64,000 nt of DNA from Cohnella sp. SGD-V74 (GCF_003001675.1 NZ_PVYW01000004.1:186001-250000); one strand, 5' to 3'; shown: positions 34,139 to 44,267, numbered from the stretch's first letter. Made by a program: numbers and translations. The notes: a model not told the origin generated them from the sequence alone.

Positions 34139-35963
34139 GCGTCGGTTCGGATGGAAGCTGCGGGATTATCCGATCGCGTACAAGTTGACCGTCACCTACG
34201 TTTTATTGACGGTAATCCCGCTGCTGCTGCTCGTCTACGTGTCCTATACGCAATACGCCAGGTCGGTCGAAGAGCAGATCGGCGAATATATGCCCCGGTT
34301 CCTGTATCAAGCGAACGCGGATATCGAGAAGCATATCGACGAGTTGACGAGGCTGCCGGACATGCTCTTCAATTCGGAAGACGTGCTGACGATTCTGCGG
34401 CGCGAGACCTACGATCGGAGATCCGCGTTAAACCGGGATCAATACGCGATGAACAGCTATTTGGCGCGCACATACACGAGCGGCAGGAACGCCGACGTCA
34501 TGGGCGTGTTCGTCTTGTCGAACGGACGTTTGTTCTACAGCGCGAAGGCCGGGTTTAAGGAAGACGATTGGAACGCCAAGCTCGGCGATTATATCGGGGG
34601 AGTGAAGACGACGGGCAGTCAAGCGCGCGTCGTGCTTCCGGACGAGATCGACGTAAGTCTGGACACGGATGTTCCCTACGTGTTTATTCATAAACCGATT
34701 AGCGATAACGACAATCGCAGAAATCTGGGAACGATGATGATCGCCGTCGACCTGAGCTTTATCGACGACATCGTGCGCAACTTCGAGAAGAACGAGCGGG
34801 CGGAGCTATGGGTCATGGCTTCGACGGGCAAAATTATCTACCATACGAACCACCATAAAATCGGCGCGATCGACGAGGAGAAAATCCGGTATCCGACGCT
34901 GAACGGCAGCTTCCGGACGAGCGCTTCAGACCCTGCCAAGCTGGTCAGCGTCAACCAGTCTCCCGAGAGAGGCTGGATTCTCGTGCACAGCATTCCTCTC
35001 AAGGATTTGACCGAGAGGACGGACCTCGTTCGCAACGTGACCGTTTTCGTCATTATCGGCATCATTCTCGTCACTTCTTTTATCGCCATCCTCTTGTCCT
35101 ATAGTATGACCCGGCCGCTCAAGAAGCTGAGCAGCCTGATGAAATCCGTCGAGAGAGGGGATTTCCAGGTCGATCTTCAAGTCCGAAGCGGCGACGAGGT
35201 CGGGACGCTGGCGCGAAGCTTCAATTCGATGATCTCGACGATCCGGGAATTGATTCAGCAAAATTACCAGATCGAGATTCGCCAGAAGGAGGCGGAGCTG
35301 TACGCGCTGCAATCCCAGATTAACCCGCACTTCATGTACAACACGCTCGAGACGATCGGCATGGCGGTCGAAGAGGGAGAGACGGAGCAGGTGGTCGATA
35401 TGGTCACGCTGCTCGGGAGGATGCTGCGGTTTTCCGTGTCCAATCAATCCAAGTCCGTCGCGATCGCGGAGGAAGTTCAGCACGTGAAAGATTATTTGAC
35501 GATCCAGAAATTCCGCTTCGAAGACAGGGTGCATTTCGAGATCGTTCAGATGATGGACGACGAGGATTATCATACGCTCTATACTCCGAAGTTCATCCTG
35601 CAGCCGATTGTGGAAAATTCGATCAAATACGGACTGGAGACGCGCAAAGCGCTCGAAATCTACCTCTCGGTCAGCCAGGAGTTCGGAGCCCGTTCGGGCA
35701 AACGGGACATCGTGTTCCGGGTGCGGGACAACGGTCCGGGCATCAGCGGGGAGCGGATGGAAGAGCTGGAGCAGTCGCTTAAGAAAATCAGCTTCGAAGG
35801 ACGGAACGCGCACTTCGGACTTATTAACGTCAATGCCAGAATCGTGATGATGCACGGCGCGGATTACGGGCTGCAGCTTCACAGCATTGTGGGCAAAGGC
35901 ACGGAAGTCATCATCCGGATTCCGATGACCAGAGGGGAGACGATCGCAAATGCAGACGATTAG
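34128..35963 (+). CDS. YesM-type sensor histidine kinase
   Basis: 611 residues. Transmembrane helices at about 18-40 and 303-328 bracket a roughly 260-residue extracellular sensor (Cache-like by position). HAMP follows at about 328-380. The His_kinase motif is QINPHFMYNTLE with His401; the ATP-binding part shows IVENSIKYGLE (N box) and RDNGPGIS (G box). It overlaps the lipoprotein before it and the response regulator after it, so the three form a sensing cassette for the deoxysugar locus. Confidence 0.93.
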   Translation: MIFKRRFGWKLRDYPIAYKLTVTYVLLTVIPLLLLVYVSYTQYARSVEEQIGEYMPRFLYQANADIEKHIDELTRLPDMLFNSEDVLTILRRETYDRRSALNRDQYAMNSYLARTYTSGRNADVMGVFVLSNGRLFYSAKAGFKEDDWNAKLGDYIGGVKTTGSQARVVLPDEIDVSLDTDVPYVFIHKPISDNDNRRNLGTMMIAVDLSFIDDIVRNFEKNERAELWVMASTGKIIYHTNHHKIGAIDEEKIRYPTLNGSFRTSASDPAKLVSVNQSPERGWILVHSIPLKDLTERTDLVRNVTVFVIIGIILVTSFIAILLSYSMTRPLKKLSSLMKSVERGDFQVDLQVRSGDEVGTLARSFNSMISTIRELIQQNYQIEIRQKEAELYALQSQINPHFMYNTLETIGMAVEEGETEQVVDMVTLLGRMLRFSVSNQSKSVAIAEEVQHVKDYLTIQKFRFEDRVHFEIVQMMDDEDYHTLYTPKFILQPIVENSIKYGLETRKALEIYLSVSQEFGARSGKRDIVFRVRDNGPGISGERMEELEQSLKKISFEGRNAHFGLINVNARIVMMHGADYGLQLHSIVGKGTEVIIRIPMTRGETIANADD

Positions 35964-37620
35964 AACGCTCATCGTGGACGACGAAGCGAGAATCCGCAGA
36001 GGCATCGAACGGCTTGTCCTCTCCTGCGGAGAAGGCTGGGAGGTCGTGAAGACGGCCAGCGACGGCAGAGAGGCGCTCGATTATTTTCACGAGACGAACG
36101 GCGCGGTCGACTTGCTCATTACGGACGTGAAGATGCCCGAGATGGACGGACTGACCTTGATTCATGAAGCGAAGAAGAGCTTCTCTTTCTATCCTCTGCT
36201 CGTCAGCGGCTACGACGATTTTCAATATCTTCAGACGGCGCTCCGGGAAGGCGCGCTTGATTACTTGCTCAAGCCGGTCGACCGCGAGCAGTTCCGCAGC
36301 CGGATGGCGGAGATTCGGACGATCGTCTCCGAAGGGCGGTATCAGCGGCAGAAGCGCGGCGAGATGGAGCGGGACGCGGAAAAGCACCGCAAGGCGCGGC
36401 AAATTCAGACGCTGAGCTACATCACCTCGATGGATATCGATATGACCTCGCTCGGATACTGGGTCGACGATTTTCCGAGGGGGCAGTACGTGCTGCTCGC
36501 GGTGCGCATGGATACGATGCCCGTCAAGACGAGAAGCTACAAGCCCGGGGATTGGAAAGCCTACTTCTATGCGCTGGAAAATATAATGGGCGAAGTGCTG
36601 GACAACCACTTCGGAAGTTCGGATCGGCAAGGCTGGTGCTGGAGGGGCGGAGAAGCGGAATTCTGGATGCTGCTCTACAGCCCCGATTCCGAGCTGGAGT
36701 GGGAGGAGGCGACCTTCGAGCTGGCGTCCAAGCTCCGCTCCTCGATCCAGACGTACACGCCGTTCTCGGTGTCCGTCGCCTACGGGGATCCGATCGAGGA
36801 CTTGTACCTGCTGCCGGAAGCGAAGCGGCAAGCGGTAGGGCTCATGAATTACCGGCTTCTTCACGGAGGCAATCGCATCTTTCGCCAGGAGCGCTCCGAA
36901 GCGGAGGGGGATGCCGTCCAGACCGGAACGCCGGACAAAGAGCTGGCCGCGGCGCTGCGCAAGCTGAAGCTCGGCGTCGAGCTGGGCCAGGCGGAGGAAG
37001 CCCGCGAATGCTCCAGGCGGCTGTTCGAGCTGCTGGATCGGATGGATTCTCCCGAACGGCTGCAGAAGACGGCCAGGAACGCGATGCTCCTCATCCATTC
37101 CGCAGGCTTGGAGAATCTCAGCGGCTACGCGATCTCCTTGTCGATTGAGGAAGAGCTGCATAAGGCGGAACGCGCGGCCAATCTGCAAGAGCTGAAGAGG
37201 GTCGTGAACGATTTGCTGGAGCGTATTCTGGAAGACATCGGACAGGCTCGCGAGAGCGGCAGCCGCAAGCCGATCGACCAGGCGAAAGCCTGGATGACGG
37301 AGCATCTGGACCAGGAGATCACGATCAAGAAAATCGCGGACCAGGTGTACATGAACCCGACCTATTTCAGCGAGTATTTCAAGCAGCAGACGGGGGAGAC
37401 GATGCTGGACTATTTGACCGGCCTGCGGATCGAACGCGCCAAGACGCTGCTGGACGACCAGAAGCTGAAGATTCAAGACATCTGCGGCCTGATCGGCTAT
37501 CAGGATGTGAAATATTTCAGCAAGCTGTTCAAACAGCGGACGGGCATGACCCCTTCGAAATACCGGGAACGCCTGCTGCTGCAACATGGAGGAGGAGATT
37601 CGAATGGCCAAGAGCAATAA
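35950..37620 (+). CDS. YesN-type response regulator with AraC output domain
   Basis: 556 residues. Receiver domain 1-125 with acidic pocket Asp10/Asp11, phospho-acceptor Asp59 in LLITDVKMPE and Lys in YLLKPVDREQ. A middle region of about 300 residues is helical and divergent. The AraC-type DNA-binding domain is at about 440-545 (ITIKKIADQVYMNPTYFSEY; LKIQDICGLIGYQDVKYFSK). It should activate the importer and possibly the whole locus. It overlaps rhaM by 17 bp. Confidence 0.94.
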   Translation: MQTIRTLIVDDEARIRRGIERLVLSCGEGWEVVKTASDGREALDYFHETNGAVDLLITDVKMPEMDGLTLIHEAKKSFSFYPLLVSGYDDFQYLQTALREGALDYLLKPVDREQFRSRMAEIRTIVSEGRYQRQKRGEMERDAEKHRKARQIQTLSYITSMDIDMTSLGYWVDDFPRGQYVLLAVRMDTMPVKTRSYKPGDWKAYFYALENIMGEVLDNHFGSSDRQGWCWRGGEAEFWMLLYSPDSELEWEEATFELASKLRSSIQTYTPFSVSVAYGDPIEDLYLLPEAKRQAVGLMNYRLLHGGNRIFRQERSEAEGDAVQTGTPDKELAAALRKLKLGVELGQAEEARECSRRLFELLDRMDSPERLQKTARNAMLLIHSAGLENLSGYAISLSIEEELHKAERAANLQELKRVVNDLLERILEDIGQARESGSRKPIDQAKAWMTEHLDQEITIKKIADQVYMNPTYFSEYFKQQTGETMLDYLTGLRIERAKTLLDDQKLKIQDICGLIGYQDVKYFSKLFKQRTGMTPSKYRERLLLQHGGGDSNGQEQ

Positions 37621-37930
37621 ATTCGCCTGGACTTGGACGATCAAAGAGGACCGAGTGGACGAATACGTCGCGCTGCATGCCGAACCGTGGCCGGAGATGA
37701 TGGAGGAGCATTCCCGGGCCGGCATCCGCAATTATTCCATCTTCCGCAGCGGGAACCGATTTTTCTATTGTTTCGAGTGCGACGACGTGGACAAAGCGTT
37801 CGCCTGCGTCGCCGCAAGCGAGGTTTGCCAGCGCTGGAACGCCCTTACGTCGGAGATGGTCGAAGGCTCCTTCGATCTGAAGGAACCGGAGCCGATCCGG
37901 CCGATGGCGGAAGTGTTTTATTTGAAATAA
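37604..37930 (+). CDS. rhaM: L-rhamnose mutarotase (RhaM/YiiL family)
   Basis: 108 residues from the ATG at 37604, 7 nt after GGAGGAGGA inside the regulator gene. RhaM converts alpha- and beta-L-rhamnose. The motif YVALHAEPWPEM with His25 is the family's active-site helix, and FRSGNRFFYCFECDD and CQRWNALTSEM are further conserved blocks. Its presence is the best evidence that the locus handles L-rhamnose or a close 6-deoxyhexose. Confidence 0.9.
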   Translation: MAKSNKFAWTWTIKEDRVDEYVALHAEPWPEMMEEHSRAGIRNYSIFRSGNRFFYCFECDDVDKAFACVAASEVCQRWNALTSEMVEGSFDLKEPEPIRPMAEVFYLK

Positions 37931-38052
37931 CCTCATTCATGACCCGAAAGATCACCCCCTTACCTGAATAATGTCCCCTATGGAAGCCCTCCCGACCCCT
38001 GTATCCTTAAGCTACACGTTGAGCACCAAGAGAAAGAAGGAGGGGAAGGGAG

Positions 38053-39588
38053 ATGGCAGAGGCGGAATACGTCCTGGAGCTGCGAGGCATCACGAAGATT
38101 TTTCCCGGTGTCAAAGCGCTGGACGACGTCTACTTCAAGCTGAAGCCCGGCGAGATTCACGCCTTGATGGGTGAGAACGGAGCGGGCAAATCCACCTTCA
38201 TCAAAGTGATTACCGGAGTTCATGCCCCCGAGGAAGGCGATATGTTCCTGAACGGACGGAAGGTATCGTTCAAGCATCCGACGGACGCGCAGAAAGCCGG
38301 CATCGCGGCGATCTACCAACACGTAACGAACTATCCCGACCTGAGCGTGACCGAGAACATCTTCATGGGTCACGAGAAAATACAGAAAGGCACGCGGCGC
38401 ATTCGCTGGAAGGAAATGCACGAGGAAGCGGGGCGTCTGCTGAAGGAGCTGGGCGCGGGTTTCAGCCCGAAAACGCTGATGGGCGCGCTGAGCGTAGCCG
38501 AGCAGCAAATCGTGGAAATCGCGAAAGCGCTCTCCGTCAACGCCAAAATCATCATTATGGACGAGCCGACGGCGGCGTTGACGAAAAACGAGAGCGAAGA
38601 GCTGTACCGCATTACGGAACGTCTGCGGGATAACGGCGCGTCGATTATTTTTATTTCCCACCGGTTCGAGGACATGTACCGTTTGGCGAGCAAAGTGACG
38701 GTGTTCCGCGATTCGAAGTATATCGGCACGTGGGACGTTGACGAAATTTCCAACCCTGATCTGATCGTGGCCATGGTCGGCCGGGAAATCTCCCAACTGT
38801 TTCCCAAGACGGAGGCGAAGATCGGCGAAGAGCTCCTTCGTCTCGAAGGGCTGGGCAAAACGGGCTATTTCGCGGACGTCTCCTTCTCCTTGAGAAGAGG
38901 GGAAATTCTCGGACTCACGGGTCTCGTCGGCGCGGGCCGCACGGAAGTGTGCGAGACGCTGTTCGGCGTATCGAAGCACGACAAGGGAACAATCGTGTTC
39001 AAGGGCCAGGAGCTTAAAGTCAAGAGCCCCAAGGAAGCGATGAAGGTCGGCATCGGCTATTTGCCGGAAGATCGGCAGAAGCAGGGACTCGTGCTGCAGT
39101 GGGGCATCGGCCGCAACATTACGCTTCCCGCGCTGAAGAGATTTTCGAATAAAGGGATGCTGAACAACCGCAAGGAGCTGGATCTGGCCAAGCAGCTGGC
39201 GGAGAAGGTCGGCGTCAAAGCGAAGAGCGTATTCACGCTGGCCAGCGCCCTCTCGGGAGGCAACCAGCAGAAGGTCGTGTTCGCCAAGCTGCTCACCGGA
39301 GACTTGGACGTGCTCATTCTCGACGAACCGACCAAAGGGGTGGACGTCGGCGCGAAGTCGGCGATCTACGAGATGATCAGCGATCTGGCGAACGCCGGGT
39401 ACGGCATCATCATGGTGTCATCGGAAATGCCGGAGATCATCGGCATGTGCGACAGGGTCGCGGTGATGCGCGAAGGGCGGATTACGGCGATTCTCGATCG
39501 CGAAGGCTTGACGCAAGAGGCCATTCTGGCCGCTTCGATGGATGACTCGGCGCCCGCGACAGACGGCAAAAGGGGGGCTGGAGCATGA
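38053..39588 (+). CDS. Sugar ABC transporter ATP-binding protein, RbsA/RhaT type
   Basis: 511 residues with two ATPase halves, as in CUT2 transporters. First half: Walker A GENGAGKST, signature LSVAEQQIVEIAKAL, Walker B IIIMDEPTAAL. Second half: degenerate P-loop GLVGAGRTE, signature ALSGGNQQKVVFAKLL, LILDEPTKGVDVG. GAAGGAGGGG precedes the ATG. A 122-bp gap separates it from rhaM, so it may have its own promoter. Its stop overlaps the first permease start by 4 nt. Confidence 0.94.
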   Translation: MAEAEYVLELRGITKIFPGVKALDDVYFKLKPGEIHALMGENGAGKSTFIKVITGVHAPEEGDMFLNGRKVSFKHPTDAQKAGIAAIYQHVTNYPDLSVTENIFMGHEKIQKGTRRIRWKEMHEEAGRLLKELGAGFSPKTLMGALSVAEQQIVEIAKALSVNAKIIIMDEPTAALTKNESEELYRITERLRDNGASIIFISHRFEDMYRLASKVTVFRDSKYIGTWDVDEISNPDLIVAMVGREISQLFPKTEAKIGEELLRLEGLGKTGYFADVSFSLRRGEILGLTGLVGAGRTEVCETLFGVSKHDKGTIVFKGQELKVKSPKEAMKVGIGYLPEDRQKQGLVLQWGIGRNITLPALKRFSNKGMLNNRKELDLAKQLAEKVGVKAKSVFTLASALSGGNQQKVVFAKLLTGDLDVLILDEPTKGVDVGAKSAIYEMISDLANAGYGIIMVSSEMPEIIGMCDRVAVMREGRITAILDREGLTQEAILAASMDDSAPATDGKRGAGA

Positions 39589-40625
39589 AACAGGCGGCAA
39601 CGAATTCGGCGGCTCTGCAAGGAGCGGGACACGACAAGAGCGGATCGCTAAGCGCGAACATCGCGAAGTTCCGGGAGCTGGGACTGCTGCTCTTCATCGT
39701 GATCCTGTCCGTCGGCGTGCAGCTGCGCAACCCGAGCTTCCTCACCTGGGAAAATATTAGCGACATCGCCACCAACACGGCGATTCTGAGCATTTTGGCG
39801 GTCGGCATGATGCTCGTCATCATTACGCGGGGGATCGACCTGTCCATCGGCGCAACATTGGCGCTGTCGGGGATGGTGTCGGCGCTTACGGTCAGCCAGT
39901 ATCCGGACCTGCATCCGCTGCTCGCGGTCGGCGTCGGCGTCGGAGTAGGGCTCGTATGCGGAGTCGTCATCGGCTTCCTGGTGTCGTGGATCAACATTCT
40001 TCCGATCATCGCCACGCTTGGCATGATGAACGTCTTCCGCGGGTTGACGTTCGAGACGAGCGGAGGCAAGTGGGTCAGCGCCCACCAGATGCCGGAAAGC
40101 TTCAAGGCCATCGCCACAGGATCGGTATTCGGAATTAACAATCTGATTCTGATCGCGATCGCCATCTACATCGTCGCTTATTATTTTGTCAGCCATACCC
40201 GCACGGGAAGAAGGGTATATGCCATCGGCAGCAATCCGGAGTCCGCGGAAATCAGCGGCATCCGGACGGGACGGATTTTGTGGCTGGTCTATTCGATCAT
40301 GGGCGGTCTGTCCGGACTGGCGGGCGTGCTCTGGGTATCCAAGTTCGCCTCGGCGCAAGGGGATACGGCGTCGGGCTATGAGCTGAGCGTCATCGCCGCT
40401 TGCGTGCTCGGCGGGGTCAGCATCGCCGGAGGCGTCGGCAAGCTGTCCGGTGTCATTCTGGGCGCCGTGCTGCTCGGCATTTTGAACAACGCGCTTCCGA
40501 TGATCAACGTTTCGCCGTTCTGGCAAAATTTCATTCAAGGCTCGATCATCCTCATTGCCGTGCTGGTCAACGCTCTGGTCAAGCGGGGAATCGACCGCAA
40601 TAACCTGATGAGGAGGAAGATATAA
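39585..40625 (+). CDS. CUT2 sugar ABC transporter permease, RhaP/RbsC type
   Basis: 346 residues, eight to ten helices starting near residue 28 (LGLLLFIVILSVGVQL). Contains the BPD_transp_2 hallmark IITRGIDLSIGATLALSGM and GGVSIAGGVGKLSGVILGA. One of two permeases, as in RhaP/RhaQ, whereas ribose systems use one. Ligand is inferred from RhaM upstream. Confidence 0.92.
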   Translation: MKQAATNSAALQGAGHDKSGSLSANIAKFRELGLLLFIVILSVGVQLRNPSFLTWENISDIATNTAILSILAVGMMLVIITRGIDLSIGATLALSGMVSALTVSQYPDLHPLLAVGVGVGVGLVCGVVIGFLVSWINILPIIATLGMMNVFRGLTFETSGGKWVSAHQMPESFKAIATGSVFGINNLILIAIAIYIVAYYFVSHTRTGRRVYAIGSNPESAEISGIRTGRILWLVYSIMGGLSGLAGVLWVSKFASAQGDTASGYELSVIAACVLGGVSIAGGVGKLSGVILGAVLLGILNNALPMINVSPFWQNFIQGSIILIAVLVNALVKRGIDRNNLMRRKI

Positions 40626-40628
40626 GCC

Positions 40629-41618
40629 ATGGAACAACGTCTGATCGCCAACAAGAAAGAACTTACGCTTAAGGGTTTCTTCCTCCAATGGGAATGGCTG
40701 CTCGTTCTCCTCCTCATCGGCGTGTTCGTCATGAACTCGAATTTGTCGGAGTATTTCCTGGACTCCGCCAATCTGAGGGACGCGACGATGGGGTTCCTGG
40801 ACAAGGCGTTCATCGTGCTCCCGATGGTGTTCATCATTCTGCTCGGGGACATCGATATTTCCGTCGCCTCGATCGTCGCCTTGTCGTCCGTCATTATGGC
40901 GGATCTGTACAATCACGGCGTCCCGATGGAACTGGCCGTCATTATCTGTCTGGCAATCGGTACGATCTGCGGCTGGGTCAACGGGCTGCTGATCGTCAAG
41001 TACAAGGAGCTGTCCGCCGTTATCGTCACGCTGGCGACGATGATCATCTATCGCGGGATCGCTTATATCCTGCTCGAAGATCAGGCGTCGGGCAAATTCC
41101 CGAGCTGGTTCAAGTTTCTCGGCTGGGGTTACGTCGGAGGCATTCCCTTTATTCTGATCGCATTCGTCTTCTTCGCGGTCGTGTTCTGGATTTTGCTTCA
41201 TAAGACGACGTTCGGAAGAATGGTGTACGCGATGGGCAACAACGCGACGGCCGCCAGATTTTCCGGCATTCAAGTCGACAAGATCAAGATCATCGTCTTT
41301 ACGCTGGCCGGCCTGATGTCGGCGATCACGGCGCTGTTCCTGACTTCGCGGATGGGCAGCACCCGTCCGAACATCGCGATGGGGTACGAGCTGGAGGTCA
41401 TTGCGATGGTCGTGCTCGGCGGAGTAAGCACCGCGGGCGGCAAAGGCCGCATGATCGGCGCGATTCTGGCCGTGTTCCTGATCGGATTCCTGCGGTACGG
41501 TCTCGGTCTCGTCAATGTCTCCGCTCAGATGCTGCTGATTATCATGGGCGTGCTGCTGATCGTCTCCGTGGCGATTCCGCAGCTCAAGCAGCGCTTCGCT
41601 TACGCCCGCAGGAAATAA
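40629..41618 (+). CDS. CUT2 sugar ABC transporter permease, RhaQ/RbsC type
   Basis: 329 residues. ILLGDIDISVASIVALSSVI corresponds to the GIDLSIG block of the family, and MVVLGGVSTAGGKGRMIGAI to the C-terminal loop. Starts 3 bp after the first permease with AGGAGG just upstream. Two different permeases suggest a heterodimeric channel. Confidence 0.92.
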   Translation: MEQRLIANKKELTLKGFFLQWEWLLVLLLIGVFVMNSNLSEYFLDSANLRDATMGFLDKAFIVLPMVFIILLGDIDISVASIVALSSVIMADLYNHGVPMELAVIICLAIGTICGWVNGLLIVKYKELSAVIVTLATMIIYRGIAYILLEDQASGKFPSWFKFLGWGYVGGIPFILIAFVFFAVVFWILLHKTTFGRMVYAMGNNATAARFSGIQVDKIKIIVFTLAGLMSAITALFLTSRMGSTRPNIAMGYELEVIAMVVLGGVSTAGGKGRMIGAILAVFLIGFLRYGLGLVNVSAQMLLIIMGVLLIVSVAIPQLKQRFAYARRK

Positions 41619-41715
41619 ACGAACGAATCGCACCCTCTTACGTTACATCACAGTCCACAGACTGTTTTGTATAGCTGTCTTCATCAGAAACGAAAAGAAA
41701 AGGGAGGAAAAGAAA

Positions 41716-42780
41716 GTGAAAAAGTTCTTCGGTATTTTCCTTACTGCGGTTATGCTGGTGGCGGTCCTGTCCGCGTGCGGCGGCAAAAATGACGGCAACT
41801 CGGGCGGCCAAGCTTCCGGAAGTCCGGCGGCCGGCGGCGATTCGGGCGCCAAGAAGAAATTCGCCATCATCTATAAGAATACCGGCAACCCGTACGGCGA
41901 GAAAGAAATGGAAGGCTATAAAAACGCGATCGAAGAGCTGGGCTACGAAGCGATTCTGAAAGCACCGGACCAGCCGACCGCGGAAGCGCAAATCACGATG
42001 ATCGACGAACTGATCTCGCAAAAGGTGAACGCTCTCGCCATCGTAGGCAACGATCCGGACGCTCTGCAGCCTGCTCTGGAGAAAGCGATGAACGCCGGCA
42101 TCAAGGTGCTGTCGCTCGATTCCGCGGTTAACGCCGAGAGCCGCATGCTGCACATTAACCAAGCGGACCCGGAACGCATCGGCCGCACGCTCGTGCAAGG
42201 CATCGTGGAGATGATCGGCGGCTCCGGAGAAATCGCCATTCTGAGCGCGACTTCCCAAGCGACGAACCAAAACCTGTGGATCGATTGGATGAAAAAAGAG
42301 CTGGAAGATCCGAAATACGCCGATGTGAAATTGGTCAAAGTCGCTTACGGCGACGACCTGCGCGACAAGAGCGTATCCGAGACGGAAGCGCTGCTGAAAT
42401 CGTATCCGAACCTGAAGGGCATCATCTCCCCGACGACGGTCGGCGTCGCGGCGGCCGGCAAAGTGCTTACGGACAAAGGCCTCAAAGGCAAAGTGCAATT
42501 GACCGGTCTCGGCTTGCCGAGCGAGATGGCCGAGTACATCCAAAGCGGCATCTGCCAATGGATGTACCTGTGGAATCCGCTTGACGTCGGCTATCTGTCC
42601 GGCTACGCGGCGGACGCTCTCGTGAACGGCACGATTACAGGCGCCGTCGGAGACAAGTTTACGGCCGGCAAGCTCGGCGAGAAGGAAATCATCGCCGACG
42701 GAGACGGAACGCAAGTGATGCTGGGCGACCCGTTCAAATTCGACGCATCCAACATCGCTGAATGGAAAGACGTTTACTAA
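41716..42780 (+). CDS. Sugar-binding lipoprotein of the rhamnose-type importer
   Basis: 354 residues. Signal peptide with lipobox LSAC, Cys21, then a Gly/Ser linker. RbsB-like fold: KKKFAIIYKNTGNPYGEKEM, NALAIVGNDPDALQPALEKA, GYLSGYAADALVNG. Orthologous in type to RhaS of the CUT2 rhamnose transporter. Strong GGGAGG ahead of the start; the 97-bp gap and a terminator behind suggest high expression of this subunit. Confidence 0.93.
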   Translation: MKKFFGIFLTAVMLVAVLSACGGKNDGNSGGQASGSPAAGGDSGAKKKFAIIYKNTGNPYGEKEMEGYKNAIEELGYEAILKAPDQPTAEAQITMIDELISQKVNALAIVGNDPDALQPALEKAMNAGIKVLSLDSAVNAESRMLHINQADPERIGRTLVQGIVEMIGGSGEIAILSATSQATNQNLWIDWMKKELEDPKYADVKLVKVAYGDDLRDKSVSETEALLKSYPNLKGIISPTTVGVAAAGKVLTDKGLKGKVQLTGLGLPSEMAEYIQSGICQWMYLWNPLDVGYLSGYAADALVNGTITGAVGDKFTAGKLGEKEIIADGDGTQVMLGDPFKFDASNIAEWKDVY

Positions 42781-42800
42781 TCCCGAGTAAATAGACAAGG

Positions 42801-42848
42801 GAAGCCGTTTCGAAAGGTCTGTTCCAGATCTGGAGAGGCGGCTTCTTT
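42801..42848 (+). terminator. Terminator of the deoxysugar importer operon
   Basis: GAAGCCG (42801-42807) pairs with CGGCTTC (42839-42845), with an inner CCAGATCTGG hairpin, followed by a short T run. The chemoreceptor frame begins inside its 3' edge. Confidence 0.6.
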
Positions 42849-44205
42849 GCCGAAGGAGGAGTGTCAATTCAAGACTAAGGCCGAGGAAACGGTCGGCTTG
42901 ATCGAGACGAACCTCAACAAAGCCTCCGTGACGATGAAAATGGACATCGAGCCGCTGGCCAACCGAATGATCGCCGAGACGAACCGGATCGTTCAGCACA
43001 GCCAGCAGCTCAAATCGGAGCGCGAAGCCGCGATCGACAAGCGGGTTAGCCGCACCATCGTCGGCATCGGCATCGCGAGCTTGGCGCTGTTCGCCGCGGC
43101 GATTGCGGCCAGCTACGTCTATGCGCGGCGAATGGCGAAGCCGCTCGCCAAGATGGCGGAGCAGACTGCGCAGATCGCCTCGGGCAATTTGCAGGTGGAA
43201 CGGACGCGGCATGTTTCCACGGACGAGATCGGGCGACTGTCGAGTCATTTCCTGGAGATGTCGGACAGTCTTCGGGACTTGATCGAGCGGATCGCAGGCA
43301 CCGCCGACGAGATCGGGCAAGCCGCGGGCAGCTTGCGGGTCTACTCGACCGAGACGAAGCTGGCGAGCGGACAAATTGCGTCCGCGATGGAGCAGGTGCA
43401 GGAGGCGGTCGAGCTGCAGACCCGGCACGTCGACGAGACGGAGCGTTCGGCGCGCGGGATGGCGGAAGGCGTAGGCGGCATTGCCCGCAACGCGCGGGAT
43501 GCGGCTGACCGGGCGGAAGGAATGATGAGGCAAGCCGATCGGGGAGCGGAGGAGATGTCTGCGACGGTGGAGCAAATGTCCGCCGTCGCCGAATCGATCG
43601 GGCAGCTTCGCGACGCCGTCATCCGCTCTGGCTCCAAGAGCGAGCGGATCGGCGAAATTGTGGGCGTCATCTCCTCGGTCGCGAAGCAGACGCAGATTCT
43701 GGCGCTGAACGCTTCCATTGAAGCGTCGAGAGCGGGAAGCGGCGGCCAAGGCTTCGCCGTCATTGCGGAGGAGGTGCGCAAGCTGTCTGCGCAGACCGCC
43801 GAATCCGCGGCCGACATCGGCCGGTTCGTGGACGAGATCGCCGGCGAGACGCGGCTGTCGTTCGACGCGGCCGAGCAAAGCCGGATGGAGGCGGATAGGG
43901 GCATGACGTCGGTTCGGCAGGCGAGGGCGACGTTCGAGACGTTCCGGAGCTCGTTCGAGACGCTGGCCGACGGCATCCGCGAGATCGACGCCGCGGCGGC
44001 GCGGATCGACCGTATGACGGAGGAGGTGCGTCATACGATGGCGTCGGTGCTGGACGCGGTGCGTTCCACGACGGGCAAGGCGGAGGAAGTGTCGGCGTCG
44101 ACCGAGGAGCAGTTCGCGGCGATGGAGGAGATGGCGTCGTCGGCGGAGGCGCTCGGCAGGTTGGCCGATCGGCTTCAGGAGGCGACCAGCCGGTTCAAGC
44201 TGTAG
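42847..44205 (+). pseudogene. Methyl-accepting chemotaxis protein, 5'-truncated
   Basis: 452-residue open frame. Only one membrane helix (about 73-93) is present, preceded by about 70 residues of helical sensor and no first membrane helix, so most of the extracellular domain is missing. HAMP (about 94-150) and a complete cytoplasmic signalling domain follow, with the hairpin tip IVGVISSVAKQTQILALNAS and EAAR-like EASRAGSGGQGFAVIAEEVR. The frame opens with TTG in a terminator. An AAGGAGGAG site at about 42854 feeds a GTG that runs only five codons in another frame, consistent with an internal out-of-frame deletion. It could still yield a protein from a later start, but receptor function is doubtful. 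Confidence 0.6.
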
Positions 44206-44267
44206 AGGGCTCGTTGAGCGCATCTTCTGAAGGGACGGTGGAGGCAGCGTTCGATGCCTGCCAAGGT

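Noticed and set aside
41638..44223. 861-codon open frame antisense to the binding lipoprotein and chemoreceptor
   Set aside because: Crosses two real genes and a terminator on the other strand; no family features.
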